Shown: piece by piece, positions 18,448 through 26,167 of the stretch
Position numbering within the stretch: position 1 is the first letter of the stretch
Layout: each line of letters opens with the position of its first letter
Source of the DNA: Bacillus cereus
GTDB taxonomy: Bacteria > Bacillota > Bacilli > Bacillales > Bacillaceae_G
Reading direction: 5' to 3'
Length of the DNA: 64,000 bases
Assembly (NCBI RefSeq): GCF_002584535.1
Contig: NZ_NUOT01000035.1
Span: 1 to 64,000 of the forward strand
Translations under genes and position numbers: made by a program
The notes under the pieces: model-generated
The model's database searches: none
Told to the model about the DNA's origin: nothing
The model's input: the letters and a program-made list of their open reading frames with translations, nothing else

Positions 18448-18465
18448 TTATACAAAGCTTCACAA
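18448..18465 (-). promoter_or_regulatory. Degenerate Rex-like site upstream of yjlC-ndh
   Basis: On the minus strand TTGTGAA is followed by an imperfect second half (TTGTATAA), compared with the Rex consensus TTGTGAA-N4-TTCACAA. It is about 95 bp from the yjlC start. A plausible but weak match. Confidence 0.3.
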
Positions 18466-18489
18466 AACGCAATAAAATGCCTTTAAATT

Positions 18490-18763
18490 TATGATTGCAA
18501 GTAGTAGATAATCATAAATCCAAAACCATAATTCCTTACCTAATTATTTATGAACTGTCCGATACATGGCTTGTCCGCATAATGGAAAGTTCCTTTATCG
18601 GAAAGTGTATATAATATATATCTTATATTATATACTATATACACCCAGGTTAACATAAAAATGATTCCTAATTATTTGACTTTGAATCCGTAACCTAGTA
18701 TTTGCAAGGGAAAAAAGCATATATTTTATTTTATTATTACTTAAAATGTACTTAAATATAGAG
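18490..18763. other. Intergenic stretch without recognisable gene
   Basis: AT-rich DNA between the yjlC promoter region and the HxlR terminator. It contains an ATATAA/TTATAT-rich imperfect palindrome at about 18608-18640. No credible ORF, RNA motif or mobile element is seen. Confidence 0.4.
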
Positions 18764-18812
18764 AAAAAAAGGAAAAAATGAGCAAATAAATACTCATTTT
18801 TTCCTTTTTTGA
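18764..18812 (-). terminator. Terminator of the HxlR gene
   Basis: An 18-bp perfect stem (18765-18782 with 18793-18810) directly downstream of the minus-strand gene. The stem is itself A/T-run rich, so it can work both ways. Confidence 0.75.
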
Positions 18813-19163
18813 TTAGGATTGGTCTACTTGCGAGATAGGCATGGATGAATTCCCATTCTTTTCGAGATGGCATTCTCCCCATGTGCAAAGAGAATCCAAA
18901 ATCGCTTCTAAGGACCAACCATATTCAGTAAGTGAGTACTCTACTTTTGGTGGAACTTGATTATATACCTTCCTTTGAATAACCCCATCTTCTTCTAATT
19001 CACGCAATTGCTGTGTGAGCATCTTTTGTGTAATGCCAGGCATTAAGCGTTTTAATTCACTTGTTCGTTTTGTCCCTTTTGTTAAGTGGCAAAGAATAAC
19101 GACTTTCCATTTTCCGCCGATTACTTCTAAGGTTGCTTCTACAGGAATGTTGTATTTCTTCAT
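18813..19163 (-). CDS. HxlR-family transcriptional regulator (YtcD-like)
   Basis: 116 residues with the HxlR winged helix-turn-helix: VIGGKWKVVILCHL at about residues 14-27, RTSELKRLMPGITQKMLTQQLRELEEDGVIQR and the wing VEYSLTEYG. ATG follows AAAGGAG. It is divergent from an MFS transporter and an aldo-keto reductase, which is the B. subtilis ytcD/ytbD-ytbE arrangement. HxlR proteins often respond to electrophiles such as aldehydes or quinones. The residue Cys in the DSLCTWGEC segment could sense, but this is inference. Two 39-bp direct repeats lie in the shared promoter region. Confidence 0.88.
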   Translation of the reverse strand: MKKYNIPVEATLEVIGGKWKVVILCHLTKGTKRTSELKRLMPGITQKMLTQQLRELEEDGVIQRKVYNQVPPKVEYSLTEYGWSLEAILDSLCTWGECHLEKNGNSSMPISQVDQS

Positions 19164-19198
19164 ATATTACAACTCCTTTAATGAGTCTTTTATAGTCA

Positions 19199-19237
19199 TA
19201 TGTTACTTTTTAGTGCCTATAGTACTTGAAAGTACGT
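19199..19237. repeat. Direct repeat copy 1 in the HxlR/MFS intergenic region
   Basis: A 39-bp element beginning TATGTTACTTTTTAG and containing TAGTACTTGAAAGTACGT. It is near-identical (about four differences) to 19314-19352. Position between divergent genes suggests a duplicated operator. Confidence 0.6.
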
Positions 19238-19313
19238 ACTGTTTTTTATGTTGAACATGTTTCATAATAGCATATGTAAGAGGCAAATGAGTAGTACGTT
19301 ACTAAAAGGTGCC

Positions 19314-19352
19314 TATGTTACTTTTTGGTACCTATAGTACTTTAAAGTGCGT
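19314..19352. repeat. Direct repeat copy 2 in the HxlR/MFS intergenic region
   Basis: The second copy of the element at 19199-19237, 115 bp away, same orientation, and about 125 bp before the MFS start. Confidence 0.6.
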
Positions 19353-19478
19353 TCTTCAAAAAAAGAATGAAACCATTCATAATAGCGTTTATAGGTATTA
19401 AATATATTTTTTAGAAGATAAAAGGGCCTTTTTATCATACTATTATGATTGGATTTCTTGTGATAAGGAGGAGTTCAA

Positions 19479-20693
19479 TTGAGTTCATATACAGTATCAT
19501 CTTCGGAAGTTCAGACGAATCGAAGAAGTATGTTTGCATTATTAGCACTAGCAATTAGTGCATTTGGCATTGGTACAACTGAATTTATTAGTGTCGGTTT
19601 ATTGCCGTCTATTTCAAATGATTTACATGTTTCAGTTACAACAGCTGGTTTAACCGTTTCTTTATATGCATTAGGAGTAGCGTTTGGCGCTCCTGTATTA
19701 ACGTCGTTAACAGCTAGTATGTCGCGAAAGACGTTATTAATGTGGATAATGATTATTTTCATTATTGGTAATGGAATTGCGGCAGTAGCAACAAGTTTTA
19801 GTGTCCTACTTATCGCGAGGGTTGTATCTGCTTTTGCACATGGCGTTTTTATGTCGATTGGATCTACAATTGCGGCTGCACTCGTACCAGAGAATAAACG
19901 TGCCAGTGCGATTGCTTTTATGTTTACTGGTTTAACTGTTGCGACCATTACAGGTGTACCAATTGGAACATTTATTGGTCAACAATTCGGCTGGAGAGCA
20001 TCGTTCATGGTGATTGTAGTAATTGGAATCGTTGCTTTAATCGCCAACAGTATGCTAATTCCGTCTAATTTAAAAAAAGGTACGTCTGTATCATTTCGTG
20101 ATCAATTCAAACTGATTACGAATGGAAGACTATTACTTGTTTTCATCATTACTGCATTAGGATACGGTGGAACATTCGTAACATTTACGTATTTATCACC
20201 ACTATTACAGGAGATAACAGGGTTTAAAGCAAGTACAGTTACTATCATTTTACTAGTGTATGGAATCGCAATTGCGATAGGAAATATGATTGGTGGAAAA
20301 CTATCGAACCATAATCCGATTCGTGCATTATTCTATATGTTTTTTATTCAAGCGATCGTGCTATTTGTACTCACATTTACGGCGCCATTCAAGGTGGCGG
20401 GGCTCATCACGATTATTTTAATGGGATTATTCGCGTTTATGAATGTTCCAGGATTACAAGTATATGTCGTGATATTAGCTGAACGCTTTGTTCCGAGCGC
20501 TGTAGATGTTGCATCAGCAATTAACATTGCAGCGTTTAATGCAGGAATTGCTCTTGGTGCTTATTTAGGTGGTATTGTAACGAACTCGTTAGGGTTAATT
20601 CATACAGCCTGGGTAGGTGGCATTATGGTAGTAGGCGCTGTTATTTTAACAGCGTGGAGTATGACATTAGAAAAAAGAGATCAAGTGAAATAA
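19479..20693 (+). CDS. DHA1-type MFS transporter (YtbD-like)
   Basis: 404 residues, 12 predicted helices, of the AraJ-like branch of the major facilitator superfamily (FGIGTTEFISVGLLPSISNDL at TM1; GVPIGTFIGQQFGWRASF as the motif C region). It starts at TTG (19479) because AAGGAGGAG lies at the right distance. Probable efflux of a small compound. The substrate is unknown. It is 16 bp upstream of an aldo-keto reductase gene and divergent from an HxlR regulator, matching ytbD-ytbE/ytcD, so export and reduction of a toxic carbonyl compound is a reasonable inference. Confidence 0.87.
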   Translation: MSSYTVSSSEVQTNRRSMFALLALAISAFGIGTTEFISVGLLPSISNDLHVSVTTAGLTVSLYALGVAFGAPVLTSLTASMSRKTLLMWIMIIFIIGNGIAAVATSFSVLLIARVVSAFAHGVFMSIGSTIAAALVPENKRASAIAFMFTGLTVATITGVPIGTFIGQQFGWRASFMVIVVIGIVALIANSMLIPSNLKKGTSVSFRDQFKLITNGRLLLVFIITALGYGGTFVTFTYLSPLLQEITGFKASTVTIILLVYGIAIAIGNMIGGKLSNHNPIRALFYMFFIQAIVLFVLTFTAPFKVAGLITIILMGLFAFMNVPGLQVYVVILAERFVPSAVDVASAINIAAFNAGIALGAYLGGIVTNSLGLIHTAWVGGIMVVGAVILTAWSMTLEKRDQVK

Positions 20694-20709
20694 AGGAGAG
20701 AAAAATATA

Positions 20710-21549
20710 ATGAAAAATTTACAAAGTAAAACAGTATTGCATAATGGTGTAGAAATGCCATGGTTTGGCTTAGGAGTATTTAAAGTAGAAGAAGGTCCAG
20801 AACTTGTTAATGCAGTGAAAACAGCGATTAAACAAGGATATCGCAGCATTGATACCGCGGCAATTTATGCGAATGAAAAGGCTGTGGGAGAAGGAATACG
20901 TGAAGGTATGAAAGAAGCAGGTATTTCTAGAGAAGACTTATTTATTACTTCAAAAGTATGGAACGCAGATCAAGGGTATGAAGAAACGTTAGCTGCATAT
21001 GAAGAAAGTCTAAAAAAACTCGAGCTTGAGTATTTAGATTTATATCTTGTTCATTGGCCTGTAGAAAAGAAATATAAAGATACATGGAAAGCATTAGAAA
21101 CGTTATATAAAGAAGGACGAGTACGTGCAATTGGCGTGAGTAACTTCCAAATCCATCATTTGAAAGATGTAATGGAAGGGGCCGAAATTAAACCGATGAT
21201 TAACCAAGTGGAATATCACCCTCGTTTAACGCAAAAAGAATTACAAGCTTTCTGTAAAGAGCAAGGTATTCAAATGGAAGCATGGTCACCACTTATGCAA
21301 GGTCAATTATTAGATAACGAAACATTAAAAGAAATAGCTGATAAATATGGAAAAACAACAGCGCAAATTATTCTGCGCTGGGATTTACAAAATGAAATTG
21401 TAACCATTCCGAAATCAACAAAAGAGCACCGTATTATCCAAAATGCGGACATATTTAATTTTGAATTAGCAACAGAAGATATGGAGAAAATTGCTGCGTT
21501 AAATCAAAATCATCGCGTTGGTCCAGATCCGGATAATTTTGATTTCTAA
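20710..21549 (+). CDS. Aldo-keto reductase (YtbE-like)
   Basis: 279 residues, a full AKR barrel. The catalytic tetrad is visible: Asp in SIDTAAIYANE, Tyr in AIYANE, Lys in FITSKVWN and His in LVHWP. The NADPH phosphate-binding IPKSTKEHRI motif is near the C-terminus. The enzyme reduces aldehydes such as methylglyoxal to alcohols. The exact substrate is not set by sequence. AAAGGAG overlaps the end of the MFS gene, so the two are one operon probably controlled by the divergent HxlR protein. Confidence 0.92.
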   Translation: MKNLQSKTVLHNGVEMPWFGLGVFKVEEGPELVNAVKTAIKQGYRSIDTAAIYANEKAVGEGIREGMKEAGISREDLFITSKVWNADQGYEETLAAYEESLKKLELEYLDLYLVHWPVEKKYKDTWKALETLYKEGRVRAIGVSNFQIHHLKDVMEGAEIKPMINQVEYHPRLTQKELQAFCKEQGIQMEAWSPLMQGQLLDNETLKEIADKYGKTTAQIILRWDLQNEIVTIPKSTKEHRIIQNADIFNFELATEDMEKIAALNQNHRVGPDPDNFDF

Positions 21550-21563
21550 AATGAACAAGAGAG

Positions 21564-21595
21564 AAGGGCACAAAAGAATTTGTGTCCTTTTTTTT
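21564..21595 (+). terminator. Terminator of the MFS/aldo-keto reductase operon
   Basis: AAGGGCACAAA pairs with TTTGTGTCCTT (one G-U), then a T run. Confidence 0.85.
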
Positions 21596-21692
21596 AATTG
21601 GTAAAAACTAAATATTCAAACAAAATTATTTACTCCGTATATTGAATAGGATATCTTAAATTTATAATATGAATTTTTCTGGGGAGGCACAT

Positions 21693-22253
21693 ATGAATAA
21701 TCATCGTACAAATCATTTTCGCATGCTAATTGTGACTGCACTATTTGCTGCTATTATTGGTATTTTGGCTCAAGTTACCATCCCACTGCCGCTTGTTCCG
21801 ATAACAGGACAGACGCTAGCGATTGGTCTTACTGCTACAATTTTAGGTTCACGTTATGGCACTTTATCTGTATTATTATATGTTTTAATTGGTGCAACTG
21901 GAATTCCTGTGTATGCGGGGTTTAGTGGCGGTTTATCTGTTTTATTCGGTCCTACAGGTGGCTTCTTATTAGCCTTCATCCCAACTGCTTTTTTAATTGG
22001 TTTGTTAACGGAAAAAACAAAACTTACATTTTGGAACTCATTAATGGCAAATATTTTAGGGATGCTCGTGACATTAACAATTGGAACTGTATTTTTAAAG
22101 TATGTAGCATCACTAGGGTGGCAAGCGGCGTTCATGGGTGGTTTTGTTCCCTTCCTTATTGTAGGTGTAATAAAAGCTGCATTAGCAGCATGGATTGGAA
22201 TTAAGGTGCGAGGAGCATTAGTACGTTCAAACCTACTTCTTCAAGAAAGTTGA
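21693..22253 (+). CDS. bioY: Biotin transporter substrate-binding protein BioY
   Basis: 186 residues with six hydrophobic helices: the S-component of the energy-coupling-factor biotin transporter. Conserved TIPLPLVPITGQTLAIGL and GATGIPVYAGFSGG...FGPTGGFL stretches are diagnostic. It binds biotin in the membrane and works with the EcfA-EcfT module encoded elsewhere. ATG (21693) follows GGGGAGG. An upstream in-frame start at 21669 has no ribosome site. No BirA-type operator is apparent upstream. It is monocistronic. Confidence 0.93.
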   Translation: MNNHRTNHFRMLIVTALFAAIIGILAQVTIPLPLVPITGQTLAIGLTATILGSRYGTLSVLLYVLIGATGIPVYAGFSGGLSVLFGPTGGFLLAFIPTAFLIGLLTEKTKLTFWNSLMANILGMLVTLTIGTVFLKYVASLGWQAAFMGGFVPFLIVGVIKAALAAWIGIKVRGALVRSNLLLQES

Positions 22254-22267
22254 ATAATTTTGAAATG

Positions 22268-22297
22268 AAAAAGCATAGGGCAGCCTATGCTTTTTTA
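22268..22297 (+). terminator. Terminator after bioY
   Basis: AAAAAGCATAGG pairs with CCTATGCTTTTT. Confidence 0.85.
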
Positions 22298-22392
22298 TTT
22301 TGCAGGAATCTAAGTGAATGCAATGCATAAAAAATTTTTCTAACTAAATACTATGTAGTAGTAAATTTGTTATTTTATAAGGGGTTGTGAAC

Positions 22393-23295
22393 ATGAATAT
22401 GAAACCATCGTATAAATTATTGGCTGTTTTCTTTGGTCTATTATTGGTATTTGCGAACTTATTATTCCCACTTCAACAAGCATTCGCAGTAGTTATGGAT
22501 CATACAAAGTATCAAATGGATTGGAGTTATAGTAAATCAAAAAAGAAACCAATCCGAACAGAGCTTATTAAAACAGCAGATGGGAAAATTGCATTCTGCT
22601 TAAATGTAGATTTGAAATCACCAAGCGGTCAAGATTTACCTGAACTCGGTAAGGTGGATATTGGCGTGTATCGTGTATTGTTAAATGGATACCCACAAAA
22701 AAGTCCACAAGAATTGGGTGTGTCTGATTGGAGAGAGGCTCACTATGCGACGCAGCTCGCTGTATGGAATGCACTGGGACAAGTGGATATTAATGATTTA
22801 GATTTTCGTAATAAAAATGTAGAAAGAGTAATGAGAGATATTGTTGCGAGAGCAAAGAGCAGTGAAGAAGTGCAAGAGATTACGATGAGTGTTACACCAT
22901 CAGAAAAGCAAGAAGCAGTATTGGAAGGGGAGTTCTTCCAAACAGATTTATATACGGTTCAAACAAATGCGAAAAGTGGAACGTACCAAGTACAGGCAAC
23001 TGGTGCACCTGAAGGTGTTAAATTTGTGAATGAACAAGGTGAAACAAAAACACAGTTTAATGTAGGTGAAAAGTTCCGCGTCTTAATTCCAAAACAAGCG
23101 CCATCTGGTGAATTTAGCTTTAAAGTATTAGGAACTTTAACAAAGTTACAAGGTATCGCGCATAAGGGGACACCGAAAATTCAAGATGCGGTTGTTCTAT
23201 TAGAACGTAGTGAAGAAAAAGCAAGCCCGGATTTAGCGGTAAGCTGGAAAAAGGCCGGAGTTCCGCAGAAACCGAATAAACCTTCTAAACGATAA
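22393..23295 (+). CDS. Secreted thioester-domain (TQXA-type) surface protein
   Basis: 300 residues. A signal peptide (hydrophobic stretch to about residue 32, cleavage near QAFA) is followed by a thioester domain: Cys in AFCLNVD (about residue 69) and the ATQLAVWNALG motif with Gln about residue 121. In this family Cys and Gln form an internal thioester that can bind host or surface amines. A second beta-rich region covers about 155-285. The C-terminus (PQKPNKPSKR) has no LPXTG, membrane helix or other anchor, which is unusual because such proteins are normally wall-anchored. ATG (22393) follows AAGGGG. The thioester assignment is by motif only. Confidence 0.75.
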   Translation: MNMKPSYKLLAVFFGLLLVFANLLFPLQQAFAVVMDHTKYQMDWSYSKSKKKPIRTELIKTADGKIAFCLNVDLKSPSGQDLPELGKVDIGVYRVLLNGYPQKSPQELGVSDWREAHYATQLAVWNALGQVDINDLDFRNKNVERVMRDIVARAKSSEEVQEITMSVTPSEKQEAVLEGEFFQTDLYTVQTNAKSGTYQVQATGAPEGVKFVNEQGETKTQFNVGEKFRVLIPKQAPSGEFSFKVLGTLTKLQGIAHKGTPKIQDAVVLLERSEEKASPDLAVSWKKAGVPQKPNKPSKR

Positions 23296-23325
23296 AAAAG
23301 CGCTGGCGTTTGCCAGCGCTTTTTT
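23294..23325. terminator. Bidirectional terminator between convergent genes
   Basis: AAAAAGCGCTGGC pairs perfectly with GCCAGCGCTTTTT. Confidence 0.9.
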
Positions 23326-23962
23326 ACTCAGCTTCTGAAACAACTGTAAAGCGTTTGTTCACATGTTTTGGATTTTCAATTTCGTCAAGTGCAGCTACAG
23401 CGAAATCTTCGTAACTTACATAGCTGTTGCCTTTTGCGTTAACAAGAAGGTGATCTTTACCTGCTTTGTAAGAACCAGTACGTTTACCTAATGAAAATAG
23501 TGCAGAAGGGCTAATGAATGTCCAAGTGATATCATTTGTTTGTTGTAAAATTTCAAGGTTTTGGCCTTGATTTTGAGCTGTTGCAAGATATTCGTTTGGG
23601 AAACCTGGTGTTTCAAATACACGCGTTGTTTTTGCATCATCTACAAATAAGCTTCCAGCACCACCAACAACAAGTAATTTTGTGCTAGGTGCACCTTTCA
23701 TCGCTTCGATTAATACGTTACCTGCATCTACATGGAGATATTCTCTTCCTGCTGGAGCGCCAAATGCATTTACAACCACATCAAATGCTTGAAGATCATC
23801 AGCAGTAAGATCGAATACGTCTTTTTCTAAAACTTTCACGTTATTTTCTGTAATTTTTGCTGCGTTTCTTACGATTGCAGTAACTTCGTGACCGCGATCA
23901 AGAGCCTCTTTTAAAATGCGACTTCCAGCTTTTCCGCTTGCTCCGATAATTCCAATTTTCAT
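23324..23962 (-). CDS. NAD(P)-binding oxidoreductase (YwnB-like, NmrA/SDR-type)
   Basis: 212 residues with an N-terminal Rossmann motif IGIIGASGKAGSRI and the NAFGAPAG and LLVVGGAGSLFVD stretches of atypical NAD(P)-binding reductases in the YwnB group. The start is ATG (23962) behind GGAGG. The long upstream extension in frame is not coding. It probably reduces a quinone or carbonyl compound, or acts as an NADPH sensor. The substrate is unknown. Transcription is likely from a promoter at 24062-24091 whose -10 lies inside a 35-bp perfect-armed palindrome, so it is tightly regulated by an unlinked repressor. Confidence 0.82.
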   Translation of the reverse strand: MKIGIIGASGKAGSRILKEALDRGHEVTAIVRNAAKITENNVKVLEKDVFDLTADDLQAFDVVVNAFGAPAGREYLHVDAGNVLIEAMKGAPSTKLLVVGGAGSLFVDDAKTTRVFETPGFPNEYLATAQNQGQNLEILQQTNDITWTFISPSALFSLGKRTGSYKAGKDHLLVNAKGNSYVSYEDFAVAALDEIENPKHVNKRFTVVSEAE

Positions 23963-24046
23963 AATATATACCTCCGAATGTTTAATAGAATTAATGTTAA
24001 AAATATATGTGTAATAATGAATCGATATCGTTAAGCAGAGGTGACA

Positions 24047-24091
24047 CCACCTGTTGTAACTAGTATAGTTACAACAGGTGGTTTTTGTCAA
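24047..24091 (-). promoter_or_regulatory. Promoter with overlapping large palindromic operator
   Basis: On the minus strand TTGACA (24091-24086) and TATACT (24067-24062) are 18 bp apart. The region 24047-24081 is a palindrome with perfect 16-bp arms and a 3-bp centre; its core reads TTGTAACTA-N3-TAGTTACAA. An operator covering the -10 implies repression of the oxidoreductase gene. No regulator is adjacent. Confidence 0.65.
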
Positions 24092-24178
24092 TCGCTTTGT
24101 TTATCAAAAATATTTCTTCAAGTAGCATGTAGGCTTTTAAAAATAACGAGTCATATTTCTTAACAAGTGACATGGTTG

Positions 24179-24195
24179 TGTTATAAAACCTAACA
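24179..24195 (+). promoter_or_regulatory. GlnR/TnrA box
   Basis: TGTTATAAAACCTAACA matches TGTNA-N7-TNACA exactly. It lies about 95 bp ahead of the AGCS symporter gene, suggesting nitrogen-responsive control by GlnR or TnrA. Confidence 0.75.
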
Positions 24196-24288
24196 TTTGG
24201 AAGTAATAACCTGTCGAAAAATGTTGATTTTTGGATATTTTTTAAATATAATTCAATTTATGAGGAGAAAAGGGAGGGGACTAATCGT

Positions 24289-25725
24289 ATGAACATTTTA
24301 GAACAGTTCGTTTCATCAACGAATACGATTCTTTGGTCATATATTCTTATCGCAATGTTAATAGGTCTAGGGCTTTATTTTTCTTTTAAATTGAAATTTG
24401 TACAAATTAGCCATTTAGGCGAAATGGTGCGTTTGATGAGTGATGGATTAACTGGAAAGACACGCAAAAAGGGCAGCGTATCTTCTTTCCAAGCTTTCTG
24501 TATGAGTTCAGCAGCCCGCATTGGGATCGGTAACTTAGCTGGTGTAGCGTTAGCGATTTCTATGGGAGGACCTGGCGCAGTATTTTGGATGTGGGTAATC
24601 GCAATCATTGGGGCATCTTCAAGTTTCGTAGAAAGTACACTTGCACAAATTTATAAAACAAAAGATGGCAGTGGGTTCCGTGGTGGCCCTGCTTATTATA
24701 TGGAAAAAGGTTTAAATAAGCGTTGGATGGGAATTTGGTTTTCTATTCTTATCACAATTAGTTACGGTTTAATTTTCAATTCAGTACAGGCGAATACAGT
24801 TACATTAGCATTTGAGAATGCTTTCGGTTTAGAGCGCTATGTTGTTGGGTTTGTATTAGCTGCATTAGTCGCGGTTATTATTTTTGGCGGTGTTAAAAGT
24901 ATTGCACGTATGTCAGAAATGATTGTTCCACCAATGGCAATTATTTATATTGGAGTGGCTCTTTTTGTTGTTATTAAAAACTTCTACTTGCTACCAGATG
25001 TTTTTACAGAAATCTTTAAAGGTGCATTTGGTTTAGATTCAGCTGTAGGTGGCGGTATCGGAGCGGCAATGAAGTATGGTATCCAGCGCGGCCTATTTGC
25101 GAATGAAGCAGGTATGGGTAGTGCACCGAATGCGGCTGCGACAGCAGATGTAACGCATCCAGCTAAACAAGGATTTATTCAAACAATTGGAGTTTTAGTA
25201 GATACATTCTTAGTATGTACATCAACAGCATTTATCGTATTATGCTCTGGTGCATATAAGGCAACAAATTTAGAAGGTATTGAATTAACGCAAATGGCGC
25301 TAAGCTCTCAGATTGGTTCGTGGGCAAGTAGCTTCTTAGCGATTATTATTTTCTTATTTGCGTTCAGTTCACTTCTAGGAAACTATTATTATGGTGAAAC
25401 GAATATTGAATTCATTAAACAAAGTAAAACTTGGTTAATGATTTACCGTATTGCGGTAGTGGGAATGGTATTATTCGGTTCTGTTGCGACACTTCAAGTC
25501 GTATGGAATATGGCAGATTTATTTATGGGGCTAATGGTAATCACAAACTTAATTGCGATTACACTTCTTGGTCGATTTGCATATGCTGCATTGGCAGACT
25601 ATGTGAAACAAAAGAAACAAGGGAAAGATCCAGTCTTCCATGCAGACTCTATTCCAGGTTTAAAAAACACAGAGTGCTGGGGAGATTCTAGGGTAACAAA
25701 AGAAAAAGAAGAACAAGCTGTATAA
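24289..25725 (+). CDS. alsT: Alanine/glutamine:sodium symporter (AGCS family)
   Basis: 478 residues with about ten membrane helices. The family signature is clear: SSAARIGIGNLAGVALAISMGGPGAVFWMW near residues 75-105 and NEAGMGSAPNAAATADVTHPAKQGF. Imports alanine, glycine or glutamine with sodium. The precise amino acid is not set, but the GlnR/TnrA box upstream matches the nitrogen control of alsT in B. subtilis. ATG (24289) has GGGAGGGG upstream. It is monocistronic and ends in a terminator. The gene symbol follows the B. subtilis orthologue name. Confidence 0.88.
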   Translation: MNILEQFVSSTNTILWSYILIAMLIGLGLYFSFKLKFVQISHLGEMVRLMSDGLTGKTRKKGSVSSFQAFCMSSAARIGIGNLAGVALAISMGGPGAVFWMWVIAIIGASSSFVESTLAQIYKTKDGSGFRGGPAYYMEKGLNKRWMGIWFSILITISYGLIFNSVQANTVTLAFENAFGLERYVVGFVLAALVAVIIFGGVKSIARMSEMIVPPMAIIYIGVALFVVIKNFYLLPDVFTEIFKGAFGLDSAVGGGIGAAMKYGIQRGLFANEAGMGSAPNAAATADVTHPAKQGFIQTIGVLVDTFLVCTSTAFIVLCSGAYKATNLEGIELTQMALSSQIGSWASSFLAIIIFLFAFSSLLGNYYYGETNIEFIKQSKTWLMIYRIAVVGMVLFGSVATLQVVWNMADLFMGLMVITNLIAITLLGRFAYAALADYVKQKKQGKDPVFHADSIPGLKNTECWGDSRVTKEKEEQAV

Positions 25726-25731
25726 TAAGGG

Positions 25732-25767
25732 AAGAGCATCAGAAAAAATTTGATGCTCTTTTTTTAT
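25732..25767 (+). terminator. Terminator after the AGCS symporter
   Basis: AAGAGCATCA pairs with TGATGCTCTT, then a T run. Confidence 0.85.
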
Positions 25768-25776
25768 TTAGAATGG

Positions 25777-25845
25777 TTAAGGCTTGTATGTGGTGCAACG
25801 TTAGTGAGTATTTTATCAGCACTTATTGTTGGTGTTATGTTATAA
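25777..25845 (+). pseudogene. 3' relic of a second nupC-type nucleoside transporter gene
   Basis: These 69 bp read as 22 codons plus TAA ([20 protein letters not shown] at the end) and closely parallel the last codons of nupC at 27281-27349 ([20 protein letters not shown]). About 14 bases differ, so it is a diverged paralogue, not a recent copy. Everything upstream of the relic is missing: it begins right after the terminator of the symporter gene. A tandem nupC pair that lost one member by deletion is the simplest reading. Confidence 0.8.
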
Positions 25846-26035
25846 GCAAAAAAAGCAGTGAGCATACGCTCATTTCTTTTTTCTTTCAGAAGGGATAAAT
25901 TAACATATAATTTATTGAAAAAATTATATTGCAATTCATTTAGATAACGCTTACAATTTGATTTATAGGTGGTATCATTTTCATACTTTAAATCGAGTAG
26001 AGAAGAAGAGACTACTAATAATAAATTGCAATTTG

Positions 26036-26049
26036 TGTAAACGCTTACT
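26036..26049 (+). promoter_or_regulatory. cre-like site (CcpA) upstream of nupC
   Basis: TGTAAACGCTTACT matches TGWAANCGNTNWCA at all but the last base, 119 bp before the nupC start. A second partial match lies at 25942-25955. Carbon catabolite control of nucleoside uptake is consistent with this. Confidence 0.5.
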
Positions 26050-26167
26050 GATTTTAGGTTACATTGTAAAGTAAATAGTATTTAGGGGTTCTTATTTTTT
26101 TTAATATCAATGGTCAGACGTCATTCGTTGGACAACCAATAACTCATAGAAAGTGGAGGATTCACAT

